Positions 1-11,676 of a stretch of DNA of 64,000 bases are shown here, piece by piece (position 1 is the stretch's first letter; each line of letters opens with the position of its first letter). The translations under genes and the position numbers were made by a program. This stretch comes from Lanius collurio (lineage: Eukaryota > Chordata > Aves > Passeriformes > Laniidae). The DNA is taken from NCBI GenBank assembly GCA_020086605.1, contig JACBWW010000046.1, forward strand, positions 6,245,354-6,309,353, in the 5' to 3' direction. The notes under the pieces were generated by a model that was given only the letters and a program-made list of their open reading frames with translations, was not told where the DNA came from and ran no database searches.

Positions 1-3000
1 GGTAACCTTATCTGATGAGAAAGGCCCCTGGTTTCTAAATTGTGCCATGAGGGAGACATGGACAAAGAAGAAAATAAAAATTTGTTCTGCAGTGACTGCT
101 CCCTTCCTGCTTTCCCACACTTTACTCAGAGTAAACAAGCTCCTGGTCTGGTTCCTGCAGCCCAACTTGCTCCGCACCAATTTCAGGACAAACAAGAGGT
201 TGCTCTTTCAACTGCCTTTGATTTCCCAAAGATGCTGTCAGTAGAAGCTGACTTTAAGAATTTTTTTTCTCTCTAAATGAGAAGGGTGGGCCCTCCTTCT
301 GGCTACACATGAAATTCGTCAAGGCAGAAAGTATTGGATCAGATGCAACAGCAGAACAAATCCCATGTGATCTGAAAGCTAATCAATGAGGATGCCTGCT
401 TAATTGGGATGCTTGCCAGAGATGAGATTTGAAACAGCATGCTTAATAGCTCCAAACAATAGCCAAATGCCTAGACATTTTAAAACGCAGTTTCACCAAA
501 AGTTAAAAAAAAACAAACAAACCACCACCAAAAAACCCCCCACCAAATCCAAACTAAACCAGCACTTGACATAGCAGCTTTTCTCCAGACTTCTGAAATG
601 GCCTTGAATGTGTCTGGGAGCTGGGCTCTGGCATTGATAGGAAGAGCTACTTTGGTCAATATTGTGTCTGGTTTCTCAGATTCTCAGATTCTTTGCATCC
701 TGTGTGTGCCAGTGCAAGACCACACAAAAAGTGCTGCACCTTGGGCCTAGTCCCCACCCTCTCCATCCTGCTTTATCCCTTTGCAGCAGTGTGGGACAGA
801 CTTTCAGAATTGACCATGGAGGTGCTTCAGCCCAGGGTCCAATTGATGTGGTGGAGCAGGGCACTGGTTTGTCTAGTGCTTCCCCATTAGTGCCCAAACA
901 AGCTGTTGATGGAGCACGGCAGTGGTGACACTCCTGCCCTGCAGCTGCCTCTGCTGCTGCCTAGGGAAACTGTTTCGTCTCTTTGTTTTCAAGCTCTTCA
1001 TCTTCTCTTCCTGTCAAGGTCTTTGCAGACAGGACTGTCTTGATAGTTTTGAGTCACCCATTCCCCTGAAGACAGCCCAGACTTCAACCCAGCCCTTTGT
1101 CCCCTCTTGGGGCATCAGGATCCTGCTGCCACTCCTTGGTGCTGATGGAGGGGTTAAAGCAGAGGGTGAGCAAATTGCTTGGCCAGTGATGCTCGGAGCA
1201 AGTGCTGGAGCTGATTTTAACAGCTGTTTTGCACAGGCATTTGTTCCATGCAAATGGAAAACCTGATTTATATCTCAGCCCCTAGTCAAAGGCATGCTAG
1301 GAATGAAAAAACATACATACCCAGGCCCACCCAGGAACTGCTATCTACCAACAGACATTGCTATGGAGTGTTAACACCTGTCTTTTACACTACAGTAGCC
1401 CACAAATGAGAGATCCTTTGAACTAAGAGAGTGTCTTTGCAGTCTGGTTGGGAAAATGAGCATCTGTGGTGGTAGGTGGCTGGATGCTGTGGCTGGTTGG
1501 ATTCCCTCCAACATGTTCAGCCTTCATGCTGGAGGGTGGTTTTACAGCCAGCCAGCCCCATGCAGTTACATTGGAGGGGAACATAGGTTTTTGAGTTTTC
1601 TGACAGCATCAATAATTTTTAATATCAAGGTTTTCAGTCTTGATATTCAAGATCTTTATCTTCAGTTTCTCTTACCAGACTGTAAGTTGCCATTGTTTTT
1701 TGTACGTTTTCCATATATAGCTGCTTAGTGGTGACCTGTCTCCTCTCCTTCAGGCTATCAACACCTCTGTATTTACAGTGGGCCTCTCATTTTCAGGTTT
1801 TCCCTTTTTTAGGATCTGAGGTAACTCAGAATCAACACTTCCTCGCTGAGACAGCACTTGTGTTTGACAAAACACCAACCACTCCTCTGCCTTCCTCTTC
1901 ACACCTACTCTGTGTTTCTTCTCTGGCTTTAGCACAATTTCTGCTGGGCAAATAGAATGCAACTTCTAGATTGTTAACAACATCAGCTGTTCCAGGTTCT
2001 GTTGCCACCACTGGTGACAAATGTCCCTCCCTGGGATAGTGCCTTCTCTCTGCTCACACCTTCAAACCCAACAGCTTCCATGCTTGAGGTCTATGAGGAG
2101 CTCAGAGCTGTCAAAGTCCTTGGCAACCCTCCCACTGAGATGTGTTCTGAGAACAGCCATTTCAGCTTTTTAAAATTATCACTATTCTTACAAGCATTTT
2201 AATACTCAGTAAACGAGTCTTGTGAGCTGCTACCAGCCTGAACCCTTTGCTGCTGCACTGTAACCTGTTTCCCTCTGCACAGGAGTTACTGGTAGTGTCT
2301 CTGTGATTAATAAAAGTTAATTTGCAAGGAAACCTGTCTCTGTATTTCCTGAATTAGCAAGAGCTTTAAGGGGGGCAGCAGGATAAGTGCTGATACTTTC
2401 AATCCCTCTGTTTTGCCCTAGAGCACACCAGCAATTAAGCTGAGAGTTTGGTTTTGTAGTGTACAACCATATTATTGCTCTGTCATGCCTCCTGTTCCTC
2501 TCTTCCTCACACAGCTTTATATCAGGAATATGATGCTATTTGGTCTGGGATATTCCCTTGGGTCTGTTGGGGCCAGCTGTCCTCTGTCCCCTCTCAACTC
2601 CTTGTGCTGCCCTCCGTAGTCAGCTCACTGGTTGGGTGGGGTGAGAGGCCGAATAGCCCTTGACCCTGTGTAAGCACTGCTCAGAAACAACAAAAACATC
2701 TCTGAATTATCAGAGATGCTGTTTCCAATACAAATCCAAACCATAGCTCCACACCAGCTGCTGTGGAGAAAATTGCCTGTATCCCAGCCAGAAGCAGCGC
2801 TGCTGTCACAAGAGGTGGACAGGAGACATGTTGAGGAGGGCAGTGCTGTTTTGAGTAAAAATTACATTTGGGTTCTGGCTGCAAGGAGGAAATTTGTTCA
2901 AATTCCCTGAGGACATGGGGGACCTGCGCAGATGTAGAGGAGAGAATTGGCTGGTAGCACCCTATTACTGGTACCGATGCATGAGCCAGACTGGATTTCC

Positions 3001-4425
3001 CAATACAAGACAAGCAGCCAGGTCTGGCAGTGAGCACAGCCCATCTTTTTCCCTCATCAGCCACAATTAATACAGAGCTCCCTGGTACCAGCTCACAAAG
3101 GCTCAGTTTTCAGAGTGCTTCACACACTCCAGACTTAAAACCCCAGCTCTTGTATGTTTAATATGTTGAGTGTGGTCTGCTTGCTCCCTGGCTGCGCACC
3201 TGCTTGGCTGCAAGCGTCAGCCCCGGCCTGCAGACAGGGTGTGGAGCACAACTGTCACTTCCAATCAGGGTAGCAGGCACATGGTGCAGGTGGGCAGAAG
3301 AAGCTGTTATGAAACCTTGGGAACATGGCAGCAGATGTCAGGGCATGGAAATGGTTGAACAAACAGCAGCAGCAATAAAAACTTATCCTGCTCTTACAAA
3401 CATCTCTCTGCAGGTCTCCAAGGTTGCAAGTGGATCATACTACTCAGTTGTTCCTCATGCACATGTTTTCTCCACTTGCTTCAGCTTGGATTTGGATCCA
3501 TTAGCCCTTGCTGATTTCTTCCAGTGAGAAGAGGGACTGCTTTTGAGGGAGATGGGGACTGTGTTTCAGGGAGCAGGCCCTGCTTCCACCTTTGTAGTAG
3601 CTTTGGTGAAGAGGCTGGTATGTCATCTCTTATTGAATGTTTCAGGTGAATTCACTCAGTGTGAGGTGTTGCAAGCCCCCAGTATTCCCAGTCTGCACAA
3701 ATCCCTCCTTCAGCAGTGGGAGGAACATCTTCCCTTTGTCTCAGAAACCAGGGAGGTCCTTGGCCTGGCTGCTGGTTGTGTTTGAACCCAAGCAGGAGAA
3801 GCCTGCTTTAAAGGATCTCCTGGAATTTTGGAGCAATGTTTTTGCCACATCTGCTCAGTCAGGATACTTCTGCTATATTAGGTGCCAAAAAACATATAGG
3901 GTAGGTTTGCCCACACGTTTGTGCAAGCCATATGTACTTCAACATTTGGGCTACTATGGGTGCATAAAACAAATGCTGACAAAATGTCAAGCCCTCGCAT
4001 AACCTGTGCAGACTGGCCAGGCTGGAGAAGCTCCTTAAAATAGTGTTTACGGTGCAAATGGTGATGGAAGTTCAGCAGATCCCACTGTAATTACTGATGG
4101 TCACACAGAAGAAAACAGTCTAATGGATGTTGCCTTCTCACTAAAGTGTTCAGAGTCACAGCTTTGAAAATCCTGAAGAGTTTTTAGCAGCAAAAGGTAT
4201 AAAATGTCTGGGAGCCACAGAGAATTGAAAGAGAGAAGAAAATTAATTTAATAAAGGGCTGTGGATTGGGGAGTCTTTGGCTTTAGTGGCTGAAGTCTCC
4301 TCACAGCTGAAGCAGTGCTTGACTAAGGCTCACAAGAAGAAAACATGGAAATCCCTCCCAGAAAGAGAATTATTTGGTTCTGCTCCACTTCAAGCATCCA
4401 GCACCACTGATGCAGGAAGCTGTGT
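1..4425. other. MBNL3 intron sequence upstream of the LTR element
   Basis: No coding exon, RNA gene or recognisable repeat was found here. Reading frames are short and lack family motifs. By position it is the 3' part of the large MBNL3 intron that ends at 8826; the exons for zinc fingers 1 and 2 are not in the window. There are short A-rich stretches near 505-540 but no obvious retroposon boundary. An unrecognised alternative first exon cannot be excluded. Confidence 0.55.
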
Positions 4426-4692
4426 TGTTGCGGTGGGGATGTCCTGCAACATGTATTAGACAGCAACGCCTGTGGAAAGAAATGTGGAACAATATTTGGT
4501 AGATGTTCAGAGATGTTTATTCTCCCAGCCACCTCACTGGAGGTCCACAAGCAGACGGAGGAGTCACAGGACAACCTGGGTCCCTCCTGGGCAGGAGAAC
4601 ACAAAACAACCAATGGGGAACAGGGAGCAGGGGTAACCCTGTGGCTGGACCGTCTTGCTGGACCTCACGGCAAGGGTGTAGGAATCCCAACA
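4426..4692 (-). repeat. 3' LTR of the intronic LTR element
   Basis: This 267-bp repeat starts TGTTGG and ends GCAACA on the minus strand, with a polyadenylation hexamer at 4516-4521 in that orientation. It is about 98% identical to the copy at 6397-6663. It is the downstream LTR because the primer-binding site adjoins the other copy. Confidence 0.9.
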
Positions 4693-4715
4693 CCTTACCC
4701 TTTTGTTTTAACTAA
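4693..4715 (-). promoter_or_regulatory. Candidate polypurine tract
   Basis: Immediately 5' of the 3' LTR on the minus strand is a purine-rich run (AAAACAAAAGGGTAAGG, about 4693-4709) with few pyrimidines. That is the position and composition expected for the plus-strand primer of LTR elements. The exact limits are uncertain. Confidence 0.6.
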
Positions 4716-5220
4716 AAGAGTTTTAAAACTTAACATTGGAAACAACTAGATAAACATAGGGTAACAAGAACAATTTCAACAGAAAACAAGCCACCCTCCT
4801 GAGCCCCCAAATGTCCAAACATTCTTATTGCTGGCAGAAGGGAGACAGGCCTCTCCGAGCATGCTTTGTGGTGAAACTGAGGCAGAAGAGGATTTCTTCC
4901 ATTGATAGCTGCTAAAGGGAGACTGTATGGGTTGCTTATAATGGGGATATTGCCTGGGATGGCTGTGATTTGCAGCATACATACTGCCTTTCACAGAAAC
5001 ACTACCAGACCCGGTAACATTAGCTGCTTGCAGGCCTTTCTTTCCTTGTATAATATTAAATTCTTCTACTTCCCTGTCTCCTAAGCTTTGGATATATTTT
5101 TTGGGATTATTTTAGTAATGGCTGTACGATGAACAAATATGTCTTCTTTGGTGTCACATCTGGTTATAAAGCCATAATTTTGTTTGACATTATACCACTT
5201 AACTATTCCTAAAACCTTAG

Positions 5221-6035
5221 TTACAATAATTTTTTCTTTTTGCTGTGTTGCTTCTGTTTTTCATCTCGCAGTGTTTTTGCTTTCACTTTTGCTTTTCCTT
5301 TCTCCTGTACTGGGGCTGCCAGAGCTGCCAGGGTTGCTGGGGCCTCTGGTGCTTGCTTACTCTTGCCATGGGGTCTCGACTTCTCAGGGTCTCATTCATG
5401 GCCGCGTGGGCCAGGCTGGGCAGCACCGCTCAGCTCCTTGCACACCGCCACTGCTGCAGCCGCTGCTGCCAGCTCTTCTGGCCACATCTGCACTGCCTCT
5501 GCTGCCTCTGGCCACAGCTGCACCACCGATGCTTCTGCCGCCCCAGCCACAGCCGTGCTGCCGCCTGGCGCCACATCCATGTCTCGGCTGAGGCCCCATG
5601 TGGCCGCTCTCCCGCACCGTGCAAGCCCCTCTGTTCCAGCACATGTTTGGGCTCTGCCTGGCTCTGCTCTACGTCCGCCGCCCGTGCACTGCCCCTCTTG
5701 GCTGGGCATTTGCTCCACCACGTGCACCAAGGGGCCAGGCGGGCACTGCCAGATACCACCTCTCTTGCCGGGCCTGGTTTCACTGCCAACACCGCAGCTT
5801 GTGCTGGCCCACCCGCGCATGGGAACTGCCTTGCCTTCACCCATAGGGCATTCGGTGCATGTGGCCAGGGCTGGGTGGTAGAAGAGCCCAGTGTAACATG
5901 CACGCCATCCGACCACGTGGCCCCGCAGTAGATTCCACTGTCTGCTGCCAGGATCACTTCGCAGGGATATAGCTGATACTGTTCAACAGTTTCCATAATT
6001 AAATAATATTCATGGAGATTTTCTTCCATTGGCAT
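5221..6035 (-). pseudogene. Degraded gag-like or unknown reading frames of the LTR element
   Basis: The GC-rich interior has overlapping minus-strand frames: 5430-6035 (201 codons) and 5392-5916 (174 codons). The second is closed by a TGA at 5392-5394, after which the same frame stays open to a TAA at 5221-5223 and becomes very lysine-rich. Composition is Ala/Gln/Gly-rich with scattered Cys. I recognise no zinc knuckle, protease, reverse transcriptase or env motif. An internal position downstream of the leader suggests remnants of gag or an element-specific protein, but this is inference. At least one in-frame stop is present, so it is treated as broken. Confidence 0.4.
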
Positions 6036-6376
6036 ATATTTTGATTCAAAAATTAACTGTGTCCAACCATTCTTTCAAAAGTCTTTGATAAGAACCAAGT
6101 CCCAAGAAATGTAGAAAAAATGTTTAAACAATCATGTCAGGAAGTGTCTCCGTTCTTTTTGAGCCTGAATTAAGCTAAAATCTACATATTGCTGTTCAAG
6201 AATCTTTTCAAGTCTAAGATAAATGTTCCTTTGTGTCTCGGACAGCTATGGGTCTGTGCACGCTTCTTCTATAGTTAGTGATGGAACAGCAAAAGCAAGA
6301 AGAGAAATTCAGAGAGTTCCTTTACTCACGAATTTTTGGGGGTCTTCAAAATCACTGTCTTCAGGAATCGATATGT

Positions 6377-6394
6377 TGCCCGCATTCTCCACCA
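6377..6394 (-). promoter_or_regulatory. Primer-binding site, probable tRNA-Ala
   Basis: On the minus strand TGGTGGAGAATGCGGGCA begins 2 nt after the 5' LTR. It starts with the TGG complementary to tRNA CCA ends. From memory its complement matches the 3' end of a vertebrate tRNA-Ala(AGC) over all 18 nt. Being a PBS is well supported by position; the tRNA identity rests on recall. Confidence 0.75.
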
Positions 6395-6396
6395 TC

Positions 6397-6663
6397 TGTT
6401 GCAGTGGGGATGTCCTGCAACATGTATTAGACAGCAACGCCTGTGGAAAGAAATGTGGAACAATATTTGGTAGATGTTCAGAGATGTTTATTCTCCCAGC
6501 CACCTCACTGGAGGTCCACAAGCAGACAGAGGAGTCACAGGATAACCTGGGTCCCTCCTGGGCAGGAGAACACAAAACAACCAATGGGGAACAGGGAGCA
6601 GGGGTAACCCTGTGGCTGGACCCTCTTGCTGGACCTCATGGCAAGGGGGTAGGAATCCCAACA
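6397..6663 (-). repeat. 5' LTR of the intronic LTR element
   Basis: This 267-bp LTR has AATAAA on the minus strand at 6487-6492. The six differences from the 4426-4692 copy are all single substitutions. The flank CTATGT at 6664-6669 pairs with CTGTGT at 4420-4425 as the target-site duplication. Confidence 0.9.
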
Positions 6664-8826
6664 CTATGTCTTCTCATTGAGGAGAAGAAAGTGGGATATA
6701 TTCTGTCAACGATTCCTTTTCCTATTGGCTTGGGAGCTCCTTGCTATCGCTGACCTTAGGAAGGGGCATTGTTGAGCTTAAAGCTGGGTTAGGACAGTTG
6801 GCTGGTTTTACTGTGGGATAACTTCTTCCACACCACAATAAGCAAAGTATGAAAGTACCAGGATGAGGATGCTGTTGAGGAACACACTGTCCATATGTGG
6901 TTTCTGTTAGAAGTTCACAGGACTAGAAGTACCAAAACAAAAGAAAGGAGGGAATGATGTGTGTGGCAAAAAAACTGCCTCAGGCCATTGTGTAAGCACA
7001 CTTGTATTTATTGCCAAGTAGAGTATGTAGCTCCCAAGGATGGTATCATGGACACCTGCCAATGTGAGCAGCTTTAACTGGAAGCCAGAGTTCACAGTGG
7101 AACAGGTGACAGAAGGGAAAATAAAAATGGTTGCAAGTTTGTTGCAGTGGACCCCCCCCCCCGCCCTCCCCCGGCAGGGTCCCTGCCATGTGACTCTGAG
7201 ATAGTCAGTTTGTCTAATGTTCAAGCAGCCCAGGCTCTGATCTGGTTGGTTGTTTATCCCAGCTCTGCCCCTGGTATCCCTTTTCCCCCTCTCTGTGACA
7301 AAACCAACTGGACACAAAGCCTTGCCCTCTTACCCTGCCGGTTGCCCAGGTCGGCACTCTGTCTCTCGAGACAGAGGGAATAAATGACCTTAAGATCATA
7401 GATGGGGTCTGAGCAAATATTTCTCTCTCTGCTTCTGCTTCTGGGGAGTAGCTAACAGATGGCACTGGCTTAAGTGGAGTTGCACAGCCGAGGAATATTT
7501 AGGCTATTTGTAAACGGTTTAAGATATTCCAAGGCATAAAGAAGCAAGCTTACCACAGAAATTAAGCAGTGTACAAGCTACATAATAACCAGACAAGTTT
7601 CAGACTGCTCTCCCTGGGGGCTGCTCAAGCCTCTGCTACAGGAGCAGGAGCGCTGCCATGCATGCTTTCATTTCCAGTGGGGGCAGATGGAGTTTTTAAT
7701 CAGCTGGAATTGGTTTAGTTCCCAAGAATACTTTGGCTCTTGTGCTTTAAAACCTCGCAAATTCCCTGGTTACAAGGGCTAGTCAGAGACTTTAAACTGA
7801 GCATCTGCTTAGGAGCCTTGTGCTCACCTGCCTGCCAGCACAGCAGCTCCTTTTCCAGACAAGTGCTGCTGGAGTAGCTCAGGTCAGGGAAGCACATCTG
7901 GCCCCCTGCACTGAAGCTCTGCTGCATTCAGAGGACCTGCCTAACACAATGGTAGGGACCTGAAGTGGTTGAGATCTTTTTGGCCTGTTCTGTCCCAAGG
8001 AGAGCACGGCTCGTTGTAGCACAGGTAAGGTCTTGGACCTTGCACTAGTCCACCTGAGCCATCTCATCTGGTACGCGCTGTCATTGCTATTCCAAGCCCA
8101 AGACTTACCTGCTCTTGCCAAAGCCATGAGATTTGGCACGTTGTGACATTAATGAGTTTAATGTCCTCTTGCTGCCATTCACATGGAGCGCAGGCCTAGA
8201 TCCTTCTGCAAAATGGCTTTTGCCTGGAGTGTGTTGGCACTCTGATACCAACCCCAGATGTGCAGGATGCCTGACCACCAAGCATACTGCAGCAGAGATA
8301 TCTCACCTGACTAAATGATGCCTTTGGCCTAACCTGAGGCACACTGGCCATGCTAACATGGAGCTCAGGGCAGGCTGATGGGATGAATGCAGCAGTGCAG
8401 CCAATGGGGTTACCTGCTTCCAGGTCCTGAAGCTGCAGTTTCCCTTGGAGTCTCTCTACAGCATTGCAGTGTAGGCATAAAGAAGCTGAGATGTTAATTT
8501 GGGAATGAGAAGTCTGTTTCATTTGGGCCTGCCCTAATTGCTGGCATGAAATCCTTAATTGTGTCATTAAACTATAATGATCATCAATATGCTTTGATCT
8601 GATAAATCAAGATGCCTTGTATTCAGGATGAGTCACCAATCTGTGAGTTGGGAGAAGCAAATGGATCACAAATAAATGGCAATAAATGAATAGATTGGAG
8701 AGCACAGCATTTTAATGTGGCTTATCAAATTGTCTAAAAGGATTGAAGTGTGATGCAAGGCTTTGATGGGTAATCCAAGACAGAACTTTTAAACTAATAC
8801 TTTGTTTTTCCTCTTTCTATACACAG
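6664..8826. other. MBNL3 intron between the LTR element and the linker exon
   Basis: No gene is visible. It includes a C-rich run near 7150-7170 and ordinary intronic sequence. The last 60 bases become AT- and pyrimidine-rich and end in CAG at 8824-8826, the acceptor of the next exon. Confidence 0.5.
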
Positions 8827-9027
8827 ACAACGTTTCCTGTGACTCCATCACTTGCAACAAGCCCCACAATGGCTTTTAGTCCCTACCTGAGTCATGTTTC
8901 TCCTGGGATGGGCTTGGTTCCTGCAGAGCTTTTACCAAATGCTCCTGTCCTGGTTTCCGGAAATCCTACTGTTACAGTACCAGGAGGCTCTGCTGGGCAG
9001 AAACTGATGCGTACAGATAAACTGGAG
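8827..9027 (+). CDS. MBNL3: MBNL3 linker exon between zinc-finger pairs (201 nt)
   Basis: Sixty-seven codons in phase 0 at both ends, between a pyrimidine-rich acceptor ending CACAG and the donor GAG|GTATTT. The peptide contains [20 protein letters not shown] and ends KLMRTDKLE. This matches the proline-rich linker that separates the CCCH finger pairs in muscleblind-like proteins; from memory human MBNL3 has [15 protein letters not shown] and KLMRSDKLE here. In the family this linker exon (exon 3 of MBNL1) affects spacing of the RNA-binding units and RNA affinity. It reads directly into the finger 3/4 exon. The frame runs on to a stop in the intron, so the splice junctions, not the open frame, define it. 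Identity as MBNL3 rather than MBNL1 or MBNL2 rests on similarity plus the neighbouring RAP2C. Confidence 0.92.
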
Positions 9028-10452
9028 GTATTTGGACATCTGATACAATAGTGCTGACAGGGATGAACAGTACATGTGGTCCCAACTGTTTCCATCTGCT
9101 AAAATGACCTGATACAGCACAGTACAGAGTTTAACTTGCAGCTTTCCTAATGCAGGGCTGCTGCTCTCTGTGAGAGCAGATGCTCTTGCAGGACCTTTTC
9201 CCAAATCCTTGGAAATTTGGGAAAACTCTCTCTTCTGGTATCAGTGGGTATTAGAGCCAGGGTTAGGATTGTTTTTTGTATGTGATCTTCCATGCTTAAA
9301 AAGAAAAAAAAGTAGATGGTGGTGCCCTTATGCTTTGTTGGGTGGGAGATGTTCTGGAGCTAGCAGATATTTCCCTTTTATAAAGCTAGGCTTATTGAGC
9401 TTTTACAGAAAGCTTTAAGCATTACACTGGTGGGAGTGGTGAATGTGGGGCATTGGAAACACATCTCTCCCTCCCCACTTGGCTGGACATGCTGAGACTT
9501 AGTGGTGGAGGAGTTGTAAATGTCTTTCAAACCCTAAGCAGCGACTCTGCGGGAGATAAGGACTGAGGACCTGAATTCAGAAGCCCCTGCAGGTGTAAAT
9601 TATAACACAGGAAGATAGTGGAGAAGGGTATAATTTCAAAACACATTGTTTTGTGTTACGTATTTTATCTTGCCTTGCTGATGTCGCACCTTTCCCCACA
9701 CTCAGTCTGATTGCACAGTGGCACATGAGCTACACCACTTGCTATATTATTCAACATCTTTTCTCAGTTCCTCTGACAAGAAACCATGCAGACTTTTTGT
9801 GAAACCTTTTCCTCTGCCTCTGATGCTTCAGTGGTCATAACTTAAGAGGATCTGCAAGATCCTTGTACAACTCGTAATTTTGGCAACACCTTCAAACGCA
9901 TTGCTGTGTAATCAGATGTGCTGTCAAGTAATGCTAGGGTCGGGGTTTTATTGTGAAGGGCAGGGAGACTATTTTAATGTGAAAGAGGCACCTCCTATTT
10001 AAAAGTACTTGTTGCAAATAGCCAGCAGCATGTAACATTTAGAATTAAATGTCCTACCCAAGAGTGTGATCCACAACAAATAAATAATTCAGGTGAGACA
10101 CACATGACAGAGTTATTAACATTGAAGCTTTAGAGACAAGGGAGGAATCCTGAGCTGCAAAAACTTTGTCAAAATGACATCGATTTTCTGAGGTCACTTT
10201 CCATTCTGCACAAATTCTGTACTTGCATTTGGTAATTGGCCTTGTTAACATTGTGGGTTTTTTCATCCCCTGAAGCAGCTGTGAGTAGCACCAGTTGCCC
10301 CTCTGTCTGTTGGTATATGTGTTACCCCAGATGAGCATGGATTTAGAATATACACATGGTTTATTGTGGCCAACTGAACTGATATTCTGTGTTGAGAATA
10401 CTGAATGAAAAGTAACTTGATGTTCTGTTCAACAATGTGACTTTCTTTTAAG
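9028..10452. other. MBNL3 intron
   Basis: A 1.4-kb GT-AG intron with no gene or repeat recognised. It ends with TTCTTTTAAG just before the finger 3/4 exon. Confidence 0.75.
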
Positions 10453-10689
10453 GTTTGTCGAGAGTTTCAGCGTGGAAATTGCACACGTGGTGAGAATGAT
10501 TGCCGCTACGCTCACCCTATAGATATTGCAATGATAGACACAAATGAAAATACTGTTACAGTTTGTATGGATTACATCAAAGGTCGATGCTCTAGGGAGA
10601 AATGCAAGTACTTTCATCCCCCTGCACACCTGCAAGCCAAAATCAAGGCAGCTCAACACCAGGTGAACCAGACTGCTGCAGCTGCAATG
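10453..10689 (+). CDS. MBNL3: MBNL3 exon encoding CCCH zinc fingers 3 and 4 (237 nt)
   Basis: Seventy-nine codons, phase 0 at both ends, with acceptor TTTTAAG and donor ATG|GTAAGT. It encodes two CCCH fingers: [20 protein letters not shown] (C-X7-C-X6-C-X3-H) and [18 protein letters not shown] (C-X7-C-X4-C-X3-H), the signature of muscleblind fingers 3 and 4, followed by the helical [12 protein letters not shown] segment and an alanine run. In this family the tandem fingers grip GC steps in YGCY RNA motifs to control splicing, polyadenylation and mRNA localisation. All eight zinc ligands are intact. This is the strongest single piece of evidence for the gene. Confidence 0.97.
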
Positions 10690-11329
10690 GTAAGTAGAGC
10701 TCTTCTCAAGCTACATTTCCATTCTAAGAGATTTCACATATCGTTTGTGGAAAAGTAGAGAGCTTTGTAAATGGCTGACTAGAGATCTGAGAGCATGTGC
10801 AAGATGCATCCCATCTCTTCATCCTGTCTCTGTTCTCACCACAGCATGAAGCCCTCAGTGGCACAGTACATCTCACCAGGTAGGGACATGGTGCCCAAAC
10901 CTGTGATTTGCTGACTTGACATTGCGATGTGACATGAATGCAAGTGCAACAGCACCCAACACCTTCCCTGGATGACTCATATGGTTCAGTTCAGCTTCCT
11001 CAATATACAGTACATACTTTTCAGGGAGATCCTGGCCTGTTCTCTGCAAAAAGCAGGTGATATCAGTTGCTTGAGCTTAGCAAACTTGTGTCTGATACCT
11101 TTGTCAAGACTTAGTGAAATTACAAGACACAAACCAAGCGTGACTTCCTGACCTGTTTGAGGCTTTGGACCTGGAAGAGATGGTCCCACCTTCATTTTAA
11201 GTTGAATTGTGACTACTTGTATGTACAGTTCTGAACATGAGTCAAGGAAGATTTACCAGGTGACTCCTAGCTTATATAAATACTTACCATTCTGTTGAGT
11301 TCGGTTTAATGGTACCTGTTTATTCCAGA

Positions 11330-11676
11330 GATGAGAGAACTGGGGAGGGAAGAAGAGGCCCAGGGAATCTTACCTATGTGCATAAGTTCCTGATGTGTGA
11401 GGTAAAGAAAGTGGAGGGAAACTCTTCCCTGTGCTGCCCAATGAAAAGACAAGAAGCAATGGGCACAAATTGAAATTCTGGACATTCCATTTAAACATAA
11501 GCAAAAATTTATTTAGCAAGGAAAGAACAAACACTGCAACAGGATTCTCCATCCTAGGAGATACTGAGAACCTGCCTGAATCGTGTCCCAAGGAAGCTGC
11601 TGTAGTTGACCCTGCTTTTAGCAGGGTGTTGGTCTAGCTGATCTCTAGAGGTCCCTTCTATCTCTTCTATGATTTC
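11330..11676 (+). repeat. CR1 LINE 3' fragment, sense orientation
   Basis: The end of this stretch reads GACCCTGCTTTTAGCAGG, then TGATCTCTAGAGGTCCCTTC and CTATGATTTCT, the hallmark 3' terminus of avian CR1 LINEs with a degenerate ATTCTATG-type tail. The preceding 250 bases (GCAATGGGCACAAATTGAA, then AAACACTGCAACAGG) match the usual CR1 3' region. It is 5'-truncated and diverged, so old. The left limit is approximate. Confidence 0.8.

Larger units (their letters stand above)
4426..6663 (-). mobile_element. Near-complete non-autonomous LTR retroelement (ERV-like), antisense in MBNL3 intron
   Basis: Two 267-bp direct repeats (4426-4692 and 6397-6663) flank a 1.7-kb interior. By hand count the repeats differ at six positions. 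Read on the minus strand each starts TG and ends CA and carries AATAAA (plus-strand TTTATT at 4516-4521 and 6487-6492). The outer flanks are CTGTGT (4420-4425) and CTATGT (6664-6669), a 6-bp target duplication with one change, as expected for class II (ERVK-like) integration. A primer-binding site starts 2 nt inside the 5' LTR, and a purine-rich tract abuts the 3' LTR. The interior is far too short for gag, pro, pol and env, and no reverse transcriptase or integrase motif is visible, so it must have relied on proteins from another element. The low LTR divergence implies a fairly young insertion. Confidence 0.9.

Noticed and set aside
5240..5931. Long plus-strand open frames of 213 and 228 codons
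   Set aside because: They lie inside the minus-strand LTR element's GC-rich interior, have biased composition and no domain. They are most likely shadows of that composition.
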